A DNA stretch of 64,000 bases from Acytostelium subglobosum LB1 (GCF_000787575.1 NW_012236529.1:1302001-1366000), one strand, 5' to 3'; positions 36,056 to 47,808 are shown, counted from the first letter of the stretch. Notes: generated from the sequence alone by a model not told the origin. Translations and numbers: made by a program.

Positions 36056-36529
36056 TTTAAACAAGTGAAGTTCAATATGAGTGTGAGTGAATTTTGAATT
36101 TGAAATTCGCGCCCAATCGAATCGAATTAACGGTTGAGTTCAAAATGGTGGTTGGTTAGATGTGGTCCACATGTGTCTGTGACACTGGGTCTATACTCAT
36201 CTCATTGGCATTGCACTCACTCTCTCCTACTTGTACACATACACATATATACTTACTTACTTATGCTTATACATACAATAATAAACAACACATTGACATG
36301 TATCACTCACCACTTTGTTTTGCCTTGTTGTCTCACTACTGCTGATGAGTTACTAATGAGTTTGAGTTATGATATCAATCAATGAGTGAGTACTAATTTA
36401 CTTCTAATTGCACCACCATCTGATCTGCTGCTTACTTACACTATCCTCTTCTCTTCTCTTCTCTGCCTTCTCCTTGACCTTGTGCCTTGAAGCCCGCGGT
36501 GACACTGTCGTCCTTGCCAAGTCTGAGTC

Positions 36530-37690
36530 ACCTTACCGAACCTCTGTCCCCATCTGTGCAGACGTCCGCCATGCTGCCAAGTTGTCCACAGCCCAGAACC
36601 TCTGTCTCCTACTTGACTGAGGTGGCCATTGCTTCCTTGAGTGCCCAGTACGTCTGTCTCCCCAATCAATGAGTGAGTACTACCACCGATCACAATCTGC
36701 TCACTTATACTCTGCTTACTTACACCTTTCCCTTTTCTCTCTTCTTCTCTTCTACCTTGACCTTGTGCCTTGAAGCCCTGTTCACCACCTCTGTCTCCAT
36801 CTTGACAGACTGCCGTCGTGCTTCCACGTTGACCACAGCCACGAACCTCTGTCTCCATCTGTACAGTCGTCCGCCATTCTGCCAAGTTGTCCACAGCCCA
36901 GAACCTCTGTCTCCAGCTAGACAGACTGCCAACATTGTGACTCCGCCATGATGCCCTGAACCTCTGTCTCCAACGAGACGGCCGCAGTGTTGCCAGACAT
37001 CTTACATGGCCAAGTTGACCACAGCCAAGAACCTCTGTCTCCAACTAGCAAGACGTACGCCGTGTTGCCAGCCACGTTGATCATAGCCCAGAACATCTGT
37101 CTCCAACTTGACTGACTGCCGGCGTGCTGCTACGTTGACCACACCCACGAACTCTAAATCCCTGTGTACAGTCGTCCGCCATTTTGCTAAGGGTCCAGAA
37201 CCTCTGTCTCCATCTAGACTGAAGTTGCAGTGCTGCCCTGAGTGACCACGGCCTCCCATGCTGCCCCGAGTCCATGAACCTCTGTCCCCAACTAGACTCC
37301 GCCACTGACTGCCCATGCTGACCACCACCAAGCTGCCAAGTTGTCCATCTCGAGTTGGCCACAGCCCAGAACCTCTGACTCCATCTAGACTGCCGCCATG
37401 CTGCCACGTTGACCATAGTTCAGGACCTCTGTCTCCAACTTGACTAACTGCCACGTTGACCGCCTCCAAGCTGACCACCGTCATGCTGACCGCCTCCATG
37501 CTTCCATGATGACCACCTCTGACTCAAACCAGACAGACAGCCACGCTGACAAGTGCGACGCCATGCTGCCAAGTTGTCCATCTCGAGTTGACCACAGTCC
37601 AGAACCTCTGTCTCCAACTGGACAGACGCCACGCTGACAAGCGCACCGCCATGCTGCCATCATTGACAGACCGCAGCCATCCTGCCAAGT
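36530..37690. repeat. C-rich minisatellite, copy 2
   Basis: Same family as 31250-32230: CCTCTGTCTCCAACT, AGACAGAC, GCCATGCTGCCAAGTTGACC words in units of about 55-65 bases, interrupted at 36665-36790 by a second copy of the pyrimidine-rich leader. No continuous reading frame. Confidence 0.85.
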
Positions 37691-37712
37691 TGACGAGTGT
37701 ATCCAACTGGAA

Positions 37713-38276
37713 TGATCATAATCAAAGCATCAATAAACGATGAAGACAGGAAGGAGTTGTACAAGTGTGACTTGGAAGGAGAATAACAACAATTGGAAAA
37801 GTACAACTCAATGATGTCGCCTGGGCACGGTTGCTGCCCAACGGCTTTAAAAAAAATAAAGGCAGCACTTGTGACAATGAGAAGAAACTCTCAAAGTCAA
37901 CAAAGTTGCTGCCATACCTGTCTCGACGCTGCCCAAAGTCTAATAGCGACAGGTGTAGTCCCCAGGCCGTGCCCACCCCTCTTACATGATGGGCCCACCC
38001 GTCCCTCTTGCATGACAGGCCGACCCATCCCTCTTGCATGATGGGCCACGGCCACCCCCTTGCGGAGATGGCCAAATGGTGATGGGAGGAAAATGTTAGT
38101 AGTATACGGTCCTGGAAAGGTCCACCTCGGCTTGGCCTGGCTTGGCTCGGCGGCATGGCACTCGGTCTGGCACGGCACTGGCACGGCACTGGATGACTTG
38201 GAGGGAATAGACCTCGCAACGACAGGTCATCGTGTGAATGAATCACAACGTCTCCACTGTGTCATCTGGGTAAAGC
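37713..38276. repeat. Near-identical noncoding block, copy 2
   Basis: Counterpart of 32249-32812. The three 26-base units start at 37977. A minus-strand frame of 174 codons is open here (37722-38246), but a one-base indel near 37928 splits the same frame in copy 1, so coding is doubtful. Confidence 0.8.
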
Positions 38277-38437
38277 GATGGATGTAGGACCACTGATTGG
38301 TGCGTTGGTAATCGAATTTGTTGTTGTTGTTGGTTGTTGATGTTGGTGGTTGATTGGTTTCAATCGCCAGCCGAGAGATATTTGGGTTTTACCCATCACT
38401 CATCTGCTTGATCGACGGCAATATATATAGAGGTAAA

Positions 38438-39461
38438 TTACTGTTTGTTGAAAAGGAGAGGGACCGGAGGAGAGAAGACTGGCTCATCCACCTCATAATC
38501 TGGTGATGGTGGGTATTGGTATCTGATTCCTAGGTGGTGTTGGCCTGGGTCTGCTTGGACGGCTGGATGATTGAATGGTTTAGGTGGTTGTGGCATCATC
38601 ACTTGGTCTCCAGGTATTGGTCCGAGGTCATGTGGCTGTTGTTGGATGCCAATATCTTTGAGTGACATGGATGAGAAGCATCAAAGGTGATGATTGAATG
38701 GATCGTTAGTATTATTTTTTGACAGTAGCATGCAAGTTCATTTGATATATACTTACCATTTGGAATTGGTTCCTGTTGACCATTGGGATGATCTGGCAAC
38801 TGGTTCTCTGGTAGGTTTGTCATCCCAATGAATAGAGTTTGATGGATCTCATTGTGTGGTGTATATGTTATCCTAATTGGATCATGGACTCCATCAGTGC
38901 GCACAAGAAGTGTATAAATCACCTTTTTAGAAGATTCCTCGCCCAATAACAATGTCCTTGGTCGACTATCGAATAAACTTAGAATTGGGTACATTTTGAT
39001 GACTGCTGTTTTTTTGTCAAAGTCTATCCTTATTAGGGTGATGACCCTGTGATTTAAGTCGGCCAGCAACAAGTTCTTGGGTATGTGCCTGTTGAACAAA
39101 GGTCGAATGAGTTTGGCTGGATTGTATATATATTGATTATTATTATTATTATTATTATTCATTATTGATAGATTGATTGGTAGCGTTGGAAAACACTGTT
39201 GAGAAAGATATTCTTGTATAGCAGATAATGGTTTGGCAATAGCCGAAGTAAAGAGTCTATGATATTGATGATATTGATAGATTGATATTGATTGATTGAT
39301 TGATGAATCGTTGGTGAGTAGAGAGAGAATCAATGTTAGTATTATGAATTAGAATGATGATAGAATTATAATAACATAGTAATAATGTTATTTATGTGTA
39401 CATACATGTAATAGTGTGATAAGGTAATGAGTGATGTCAATGCCCACTTGTCCAAGGACAT
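38438..39461 (-). CDS. Unrecognised protein, paralogue B of the tandem pair
   Basis: Three exons: complement(join(38438..38655,38757..39256,39406..39461)), 257 residues. The first exon gives MSLDKWALTSLITLSHYY, then exon 2 reads ILFTSAIAKPLSAIQEYL..., a poly-N run (eight Asn), PAKLIRPLFNRHIPKNLLLA and LFDSRPRTLLLG. The last exon ends RYQYPPSPDYEVDEPVFSPP-VPLLFNKQ. Introns are in the same positions and phases as in paralogue A. The central exon differs strongly from A in sequence (about 30% protein identity by eye) and by indels, while upstream DNA and the 3' end are about 85-99% identical. No known domain recognised. Confidence 0.7.
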
Positions 39462-39506
39462 TCACCGCAATGAGAGTGTCTGTGAGTGGGTGAGTAGAGA
39501 CATACC

Positions 39507-39557
39507 CACACTCACACACACACACACTCACACACTCACACACACTCACACACACTT
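39507..39557. repeat. CA/CT-rich microsatellite upstream of paralogue B
   Basis: CACTCACACACACACACT tract between the stop of an upstream exon remnant (39592) and the ATG of paralogue B (39461, minus). Equivalent to 34060-34107. Confidence 0.8.
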
Positions 39558-39591
39558 ATAAACACTCATTTTGAATTAAATATTTAAATAT

Positions 39592-40870
39592 TTAATTAAC
39601 AGATTGACCATTTAACGGTCCATTTGAATTAGTATCATTCAATACCATCTCAGTGTCATCATCAATGTAGTTCACGTTGATGAGCCTTGATTGAGGCAGT
39701 GATCGTTCCAAATGGAGTACTCTATGTGATCAGTGGTGTACTATGTGCTTGGCAAGTGGGCATTGTGATGTTGATGCGGGTACTGAGTGATTGACTGACT
39801 GGGGGTGAGCGAGTGTTGGTTCTGAACTCTCTCTCTTGATCGTGATTGAAACTCTGTCTTGAGACTAAATGGTTGTTCACCATCCTTGAGATTCGTCCTG
39901 TCCATGTTCAATGTCGATTAGCTGCTTCATGACATAAATAGTCGAATGAACGATCAAAGGAGGTGTGTTGAACTCCAGTGGTGATCTGATGATGATGCTC
40001 AAGTTCATTGCCACATCGGTGTTCATTCTTTCTAACATTATTTGCTCAGGTTCATGAATCATTCGACAGTTGTACATATTGGACAGTCTGTTCTAATGTT
40101 GTTAACGCTGTGTGAAACAATGATTCATGGACTGGTACCATCTAAAAAGCCATTGTCTGCCCATATCGTCTTTAGGTGCTGTTCAATGTATGTGCAGTTT
40201 GAGAGACTGTGATGCTGGTCCATTGCTTTGAGGATCCGTACGGATGATGTTCCAACAACTTCAAGGCGACTCACGACGTTGGTCCTGTCTTGGCACCGTG
40301 CCGTTCTGGTGACCATGCGCTGGTTCGTCATGATCGAGCGAGTCCATGCGATTGCCCTTGAGCTGATCGTTGAGGTTGTAGGTTGCGATGTAGGTCAAGG
40401 TGTCGTCGATCACACAATCGAGTGAGTCAATGCGATTGCTCTTGAGCTGCTCGTTGAGGTCGTAGGCAATGGTCACGGTGTCGGCGTTCAGGATGTCGTC
40501 CTCGTACGCACTGACAAGCTCGGCCTCGCCCTGCTTCAGCTTGCTCAGGTTAATGTTAGAAACATTACCTTGATGTGGGCTTGAAAGGCGAGCGTCGTCC
40601 TGAGCACAGAGATCTCCTTCCTGACCTTGCTTGGACATGTTGATCATAGAGTCCGAGAACTGTGTGGCGATGACTGGTTCCAAAAGACGGCACACTGCCG
40701 CGTAGCTGCATTAAGGAGAGAGTGCCAAAGTTCTTGGCGCATCACCCAGGGCGACATTGGACAAGGGCAAGCCGACTGATCAATGATCCAGCACCTCAGA
40801 GCACGCATTGACCACATCTCCAGATGGCTCGACATACTTGAATACCAATGACTTGGGCTAACGGCTACTG
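39592..40870 (-). pseudogene. Degraded coding remnants of the second module gene
   Basis: Minus-strand pieces that look coding but do not connect into one model. At 39592-39700 is INVNYIDDDTEMVLNDTNSN plus a stop, homologous to the exon at 34142-34352. At 39877-40077 is EQIMLERMNTDVAMNLSIII then FNTPPLIVHSTIYVMKQLID, whose TPP...MKQLIDIE resembles the TPP...ITMDIR of that exon. At 40261-40695 is a hydrophilic stretch with a tandem duplication (YDLNEQLKSNRIDSLD / YNLNDQLKGNRMDSLD). At 40795-40850 is KYVEPSGDVVNACSEV. Breaks between and within pieces suggest a decayed or rearranged gene. Family not recognised. Confidence 0.4.
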
Positions 40871-41109
40871 ATCACTCAATGTCTATTGCAGTTTCATGTA
40901 TTATTGAATGGTTGTCTTGATATGTTTGCCTGTGATTGATGACGACCCAGCGCCTTGTTGATCAATCACTTGGAAGTGGGTATTGATGCCATTTGAATGA
41001 GTGTAGCGCCTCACCATCTGTACAGTGCGTCACCAACTTGATATTGAGTACCAATGTGCTCGACATTCATGGGACTGGCTGACTGACTGGCTGACTGGCT
41101 GACCCATGT

Positions 41110-41825
41110 GCCATCAGTGACCAAAGCCTCTGTCTCCAACTAGACAGACGGCGTCTCGGTCATGCTGACCGTCGCCGTGCTACCAAGTTGTCCACAGACC
41201 AGAACCTCTGTCACCAACTTGACTGTCGCCATGCTCTCATGGTGTGCCTTGCACCACGAACCTCTGTCTCCAACTTGTCTGCCGCCGTGCTTCCACGTTG
41301 ACCACAGCCATGAACCTCTGCCGCCAAGCTGCCTGACCACTATGCCCTAACTATGCTGTCTGCCATGCTGCCTGACCTCTGCCGCCATGTTGCCTCTGAG
41401 TCCATGAACCTCTGTCTCCAACTAGACAAACGGCCCGCCATGCTGCCTTGAGTGACCACAGCCCTGAACCTCTGTCCCTCTATCAATAAGTGAGTACATA
41501 AATGATCGCACCATGCTCACCTATACTCTTCTTCTCTCTTCTCTATCTTCTACCCACTTTGACCTGTGCTTTGAAGCCCGCTGTGTGCTCCTTGTCCAAG
41601 TCTGAGTCCACCGAACCTCTGTGTACAGTCGTCGGCCTTGCTGCCATGTTGACCACATCCGTGAACCTCTGCTCCAACTAGCCAGACGGCCGTGTGTTGC
41701 CAGCCACGCTGACCACGGCCATATACCACAGCCATAAACCTCTGCTCCAACTGAAGTTGCAAGCCACGCTGACCACCGCCAAGTTGTCCATCTTCAGTTG
41801 ACCACAGTCCAGAACCTCTGTCTCC
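41110..41825. repeat. C-rich minisatellite, third partial array
   Basis: Same words as the two larger arrays (CCTCTGTCTCCAACTAGACA at 41128, 41409) with another copy of the pyrimidine-rich leader at about 41520-41590 (TTTGACCTGTGCTTTGAAGC). No unrecognised paralogue gene follows it, so this is a truncated right-hand copy of the module. Confidence 0.8.
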
Positions 41826-42280
41826 AAATAAATAATAATAAATAAATAAATAAATAATTATTTGTAAGATACTTTGAAGTACCCTGACCAACCTAAAGTC
41901 TTTGAGGAACAAAGAGATGTCCCAGGAGGGTGCGAAGTCATCATCATTGTGACAGAACACACACTTTTCTACGTTTTTGAAATTTCCAACACCCACTTGT
42001 GCCCGATGACTTCCACTCGTTCACCATCACACACACTGTTGTAGACGGGGTGATCACTAAGTCCCACATCACCACGAAGTCATAGTCAGTCAGTTCCCTA
42101 TGCTGTAGTAGGGGCTATTCTCTTCCCATCATCATTCAAACATACACAACACATACACTTACTCATAAACACATTCAATTTCATTCACTCATTCAATCAA
42201 CATCCTCTATTACGACTCAACTCATTCAATTCAATTCAATTTGGTGTAATTATAAGTAATACAGATAGATAAATATATCA
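41826..42280. other. Spacer and presumed promoter of sideroflexin
   Basis: Starts with an AAAT/AATA simple repeat (41826-41860), which ends the repetitive region. A minus-strand frame at 41870-41996 (VEKCVFCHNDDDFAPSWDIS) is coding-like but isolated. The last 150 bases are AT-rich with CATTCAATCA words before the sideroflexin ATG. Confidence 0.35.
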
Positions 42281-43621
42281 ATGGAAGAGATATCAACTAA
42301 ACAATCATTGTCATCACCTTTGTTTGATGGACGTAAGTATCATATGAAAAAAAAAAAACGAACGAACGAATGAATGAATGAATGAACTAATATTTGACCA
42401 TTCAATACAAAGACTCTGGAAAGTATAATAGTTCAACATTCTTTGGAAGATTCCAGAACTTTAGAGATGTCACAGATCCAAGGTATGTGACCCCTCCATC
42501 AATATGGAACAATTCCAACCATTCCAACAACAACTAACAATCATACTTCACTCATACTTCAAGTTCAATGTTTGTTACAGAGAACGAAGTGACAGAATCA
42601 AAGAGTATATTGGATAGATTCAAGAGAGGACTGGTCGACCCAACTACACATAATGCTGAGCTTTGGAAAGCCAAGAAAGTGGTCGATGCCACCATCCATC
42701 CAGACACTGGCGAGACCATCCCACTCCCATTCAGGATGTGTTCATTCCTACCAATCAATGTTGTAATATGTGCTGGTCTACTACTTCCCAATGCATCAGT
42801 ATGTATAATTCCCATCACCCAATCAATCAATAAATCAATCAATCAATCAATCATACTAACTCACTCTCACTCAATTGGAATAATTCCAGATTGGTACAAC
42901 AATATTCTGGCAATGGATCAATCAATCATATAATATTGCACTAAATCATGCTAATAGGAATGCAAGCAATGAGATGACAAATCAACAGATTACAACCGCT
43001 TATATGTCTGCAGTTGGTATATCATGTTCATTGGCTGTTGGTCTTGGACATGCTGTCAACAAACTCAAGATACCCAATGCCTCAGTCCATGCTGGACTCA
43101 GAATGATGGTGCCATTCACCGCCGTCACCACTGCTGGTATCGCCAACGTATTCATTATGAGAGGAAATGAGATGAAGTATGTTCATAGTCCTCCACCCCC
43201 ACCCCTCCTGGACTATCCCACTCACTCAATCAATCAATCAATTAATGTTATTTTTAGGAATGGCATTGATATTAAGGACAAGTATGGACAGGTACATGGC
43301 AAGAGTAAGGAGGCTGGAAAGTCTGCGATATTCAAGGTCGCAATGTCTAGGGTGGCTACTGCATTCCCAGCATTGTTGTTGCCACCAATGGTGATGAGTC
43401 TCGTCGAGAAACTCAGTATGGTGCAGAGGTATCCAATGGTCAAGATGCCACTGAACCTTGGTCTGCTTGCTGCCATCTTCAACACATCACTGCCGGCAGC
43501 CATTGCCATGTTCCCTCAAGAGTCCACCATTGACTCAGCCTCCCTTGAACCCGAGTTCCAGGGTCTGAAGGATGCCAACGGTGACCTGATCAGAGAGTTC
43601 ACATTCAACAAGGGACTCTAA
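42281..43621 (+). CDS. sfxn: Sideroflexin (mitochondrial amino-acid/serine carrier)
   Basis: Five exons: join(42281..42332,42413..42482,42564..42798,42890..43176,43258..43621), 335 residues, the normal length for the family. Diagnostic motifs: YNSSTFFGRFQNFRDVTDP near the start, VDATIHPDTGETIPLPFRM, then IFWQWINQSYNIALNHANRN, which contains the signature NQS...N..NRN, followed by several hydrophobic helices. Sideroflexins sit in the inner mitochondrial membrane and carry serine for one-carbon metabolism. Introns are 80-91 bases and full of AATGAATG or TCAATCAATC repeats. The downstream flank at 43660-43690 has GTCC-rich words of no clear meaning. Confidence 0.93.
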
Positions 43622-44121
43622 AGTCCCTAACATCATTTTAAACGGTGCCGTCCGGACCAGTCCAGTCTTGTCCGCGGCCAGTACGATCACTACTTAATTT
43701 ATTCGCTCGTCATCATAGTAAAGACATCAAGTTTATCACAATAATAATAAGACAATCATGATTGTTCGATGGAGATGTAGATGGACCGGATAGAGTCCAT
43801 CGTTTATTGATTGATTGATTGAATGGTTGATTATATATGATTCCAAACATATAACTATATGATTAATTGATTGGAATTTGATTGCTAATGCTCTGGAGTT
43901 GGACTGGACTATGTCGTAGTCTCGTCTCGTCGTACCATTATATAACTTATAATGGTTTGTCAAAAAAGGTTGATTGATTGGATGGCTTGGTTGGTGGATT
44001 GGAGTTGATTGAATGCTGAGACTCTATCTACATATATCTAGATAAGTGGAATATGTACAATCGGGATTGTTGATGTGATTGGATTGAGTTGGAATGATTG
44101 ATTGAATGAGTGATTGGGGGC
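43622..44121. other. Convergent intergenic region
   Basis: 500 bases between sideroflexin (+) and the next gene (-). AT-rich, with ATAATAATAA, GATTGATTGA and GGTTGGTGG runs. No gene seen. Confidence 0.4.
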
Positions 44122-46014
44122 TTAGGAACACAGGATATTCTTGATGTTCATGGCAGCACCATCTTGTTGTTGCTTGGCACCGGAGGATGTTGATGGGTTG
44201 GTAATGACGATAGATGGGTTGTTGTTGTTGAGGTTGGTGTTGTTGGACTCGTCCAAATGCTCAAATTGGAATGCTGTGAGGGCCAGTACGTCAAGGGATG
44301 CACATCCAGCGCCGTTGGACTTGGTTGCAACTACTACTGGCACGGACAGAGTGGCATCATGCTGCTGGACATTGGCAATGTGCTTGGTCATTGGGACGTG
44401 GTCATAATCTGTCGATACACGTCTGGTTGGTATGTACATGTTTGATTGATTGGTGGTAGTGGGCGATGTCTTGCCAGAGGTCATCGCACGCTCAATCATC
44501 GAGCTGATTGAGTCGAGTGCTGGAATGTGTTGTGGCTGTTGCTGCTGCTTCTTTGATTGATTATGGTTGAATGACTCGGTGATGGACTCGTTGTCGCTGC
44601 TGTCCTCGTACGAGGAGCCTGGTGTCACACAGAGCGGGGTGGTGGAGACGTATGGCGTTGGAAGTGGGGACATCGATGGAACGCGCTCGCCCACCTCGCT
44701 CCTCGAGTGTGAACGCTTCACTCTCTTGGTTGGTTGGGCTGGTGATGTATAGCTCTCTTGCTCCAAGTCCTCACCATCCTCCGATTGTGATTGTGATTGA
44801 GCAATGCCCGATGTGTTGAACATCGAGTAGTCTGATTGTGGATAAAGGAATTGAACATTCTAGATTGATGAGGTATGGAGTGGTTAGTGACTAGTTGCTC
44901 GAAGGCCAAGATGTGGCTGACTGATGAGACTTACATTGAGTACTCTTTGCTCGCTGAGGTATCCAATTGAGGCGAATAAAGTGGTGATGGGAAGCATGTT
45001 GTTGACGGGGTTGTTGGTCCATCCTTTGATGACCTTGGTGAAGTTGTTGAGTTTGGTGCCCTCGGTCGATGACTTGAATGGCGCGAACGAGTTACAGTTG
45101 TCCCAGATGGCCTTGCGCATGGCCGTTGGCAGAGCATCGAGCTGGGGTGCCCACGCAGTCAGACACAGCAACTGTTGCAACACAGATGGCAAGTTGTGGC
45201 CCCATATATTAGACGAGTGGAACATGTTGTTGGACACCATGTATGGGTTGGTTGCGTCGGATGCCTCGGCCTTGAGCTGAGGGGATATCTGTTGGAAGAT
45301 CTCGCTTCCTCCTTGACTGGCCTCGACAAAGGCGAGATGCAACATCTTGATGGCGTGGATGTCGCTGTTGGTCTGACGCACCAACGAGTTGAAGTATGGA
45401 CGGAACTTGCTTGTGCACTTGGCCAAACTGTCGTAGACCTCGATGATCATTGTCGCGCCGCCCATCGGGTAGGCATTCTTTATGCTGTTGGCAGTCAATT
45501 GGCGCCATACTAATGAGCGCGCATTCTCTGAACATTCGTCAATCTGGCTGACCCAGACATCGAGTTGGCGCATTTCGTCAATCAGTGCAATCACCTCTTG
45601 AGTGTTGTTGGTCATCTGCTGCTGCTGCTGTTGTTGTTGTTGTGAATATGGCATGGGTGATACTGGGCGTGAAGTTGATGGTGATGAGTCGGCCGTAGAC
45701 TGCAGTAGCGGCGACATTGTGTTTGTTGAAGATGAGAGTGCGGGAGACATTCGTCGTGCCAAGTATATATTGTTGTTGTTATAATTATTGTTATACGTAG
45801 TAGTTGTTGTTGATGTATTGGTCGAGAAGAAGTGATGACTGGAGGAGGGGACTGATCCGATGACAGCGAGCGATGGACAGGGTTGGGCGGGCGAGGCGCA
45901 CAGGTCGGATGGACGGAGCAGCGGAATCATCATTCTTTCCTCGATCGAATGTTTCTCGATGTCTTCAGGCTTGATCTCAATTTGGTTATAATTTGCGTGT
46001 CTTCTTTGTTTCAT
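44122..46014 (-). CDS. Unrecognised protein with conserved-looking helical core and low-complexity flanks
   Basis: Two exons: complement(join(44122..44859,44935..46014)), 605 residues; donor GTAAGT and acceptor TCTAG join in phase 0. Residues 1-135 are Ser/Thr/Asn/Gln-rich. Residues about 140-355 are a compact, mostly helical domain of ordinary composition (EVIALIDEMRQLDVWVSQID, MGGATMIIEVYDSLAKC, WAPQLDALPTAMRKAIWDNC). Residues 360-605 are again low complexity with a KRVKRSHSRS basic cluster that could be a nuclear localisation signal. No signal peptide or membrane helix. A nuclear regulatory role is only an inference; I do not recognise the core domain. Confidence 0.75.
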
Positions 46015-47808
46015 TCGTTGTTTGTTGTTTGTTGTTGGAGGACCTTAAATGTGTGTGATGGTGTTAGACGTGTTGTTGGGATGGGGGCTCGTTCGGGCCT
46101 TAAGGCTATGGTCGCGGGAATGTGGCAAATGCACGGAATTGTGAGATAAACTAAAAACACACACTTTGAGCTGAGGTGCGGAGATAGATGGGATGGACTG
46201 ATGGGGCGGATGGATGTCGTCTTGATTTGGTTTGCCTTTCGCCTTTCACGTGTCAAATGAAAAACCGAATGAATTAATGTATGGGGTGCGACGAGTGTTG
46301 AATGGTATAATGTCAACAACAAAAAAGGATATTGGTAATCAAAGAGTCAATAAGTCAACTGATGACTTTATCCAAAATATCTTGATAGTTTGTTGTTTAT
46401 GTGTTCGAATCGAATAATTAACAAATAGATTATTATAAATTGTAAATTAATTAATCTAGAAGTAGATTAGATCATTAGATAGATATATACAAGATAATAA
46501 ATTAATAATAAACAAATATGGATATGGAATTAGGTTGTGATAATGAAGTCGGTTGGGTTTATGTGATAATGAGTCAAATAACTAATGGATGTTTGAAGTT
46601 GACACTTACGTTGAAATTCGTGTAAGTTCTCCTAATTAATCTACTCTACTATTAATAAGATATTATAATATAATATTTGATAACCTGTATTTGGTGTTGA
46701 TGAGTCACAATATAATTGATTGATTGATTGAAGTGTTAATGTGTGTATTTGTTTGTTTGTACAGATATTTAAAAGTGAAGTATAAATGAGTATGTTTGTG
46801 TTTATTCGTCTTTAGGACTTGAACTATCTTGAAGTTGATAAAGTGTATAAATTGAGAATATTGAAAGAGATATATTAAAGATACTACTGATTGTTGTTTG
46901 AATGAACATAGGGATAGATTGAGATAACTAATACTAATTATAGTGTACATAGCCCAATATCATGAGGCACTGTTCAGATCAATACAGATGCTAAACGATA
47001 TATATGTTCAGATTTAGTATTGTGTATCTACAACAAACAAACACTAAATATAGAAGTGTGTGGTTGTTTGGCAAGCCTCAATCAACAATCATGAGTGGTG
47101 GGGTTTGGTCACAAAGAACCACAATCATGGTCACTACCTGGTAATGGCTAGGACCAACTTCTAGTATTCATTGCCAAAGGGTAGTAGTAGGTATTCGAGT
47201 TGACTTGAATAATGAAGGATATATGCAAATATATATATTATAATAGTACTTTATGACGATAATCATGGACTAAGACAGTTGCAAACATTCTAATTAATTA
47301 ACCAAACTCAATGTATAAACAAACGATTCGATCGATTAGTAGAACAACAAACCGATTGTTGGGTTGATTTGGTTGACGATGGGATGATATCATATTCAGG
47401 TCTTGCTCGTTTGAGATTGGATACCCTTGTTGGGATGGGAAATGGGTGTTGGTATGAATTATAGGATGTGGACCATTTAACATTTTGACTACGGACTAAT
47501 GATGATGTCTACCCAGGCTGTAATACTTAGAGACAACATCAACTGATTGATCCACACAAATACTTAAACCTTTGATTTTGGGTAACAATGTAAAGATTTC
47601 GAATTCCCCCAATGGTTTCCAATGAAGGAACTTTGAAAAGTCACACACTCAAACACACACTTTTGAAGGCAGTGAGAAGACAAGACAATCGATAACAAAA
47701 GATACATACACAACATACATACATACATACATACATACAACACGTTTAATACAATACAATACAATAAACAGCCTTTATATTTATATTTATATTTATTATA
47801 TATATAAT
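46015..47808. other. Long AT-rich divergent intergenic region
   Basis: About 1.8 kb between the starts of divergent genes. Strongly AT-rich, with TGTTTGTTTG at 46748-46757, CATACATACATA at 47714-47738 and TATATTTATATTTATATT near 47776. A short plus-strand frame beginning ATG at 46518 (MDMELGCDNEVGWVYVIMSQ, about 35 codons) cannot be judged. Promoters of both neighbours are expected here. Confidence 0.4.

Larger units (their letters stand above)
36056..39700. repeat. Duplicated module, copy 2
   Basis: Direct repeat of 30731-34352 with the same order of parts. The leader matches from 36056, and the pyrimidine-rich TTGACCTTGTGCCTTGAAGC element occurs twice here (about 36473-36497 and 36755-36778), showing an extra internal duplication of the array's left end. 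Confidence 0.85.

Noticed and set aside
37722-38246. 174-codon minus-strand frame in the conserved block
   Set aside because: The same frame is split by a one-base indel in the other module copy, so the sequence is conserved as DNA rather than as this protein.
41550-41996. Minus-strand frame with CVFCHN motif
   Set aside because: Only its first 40 codons look protein-like; the rest is antisense minisatellite and AAAT repeat. Too short to assign to any element.
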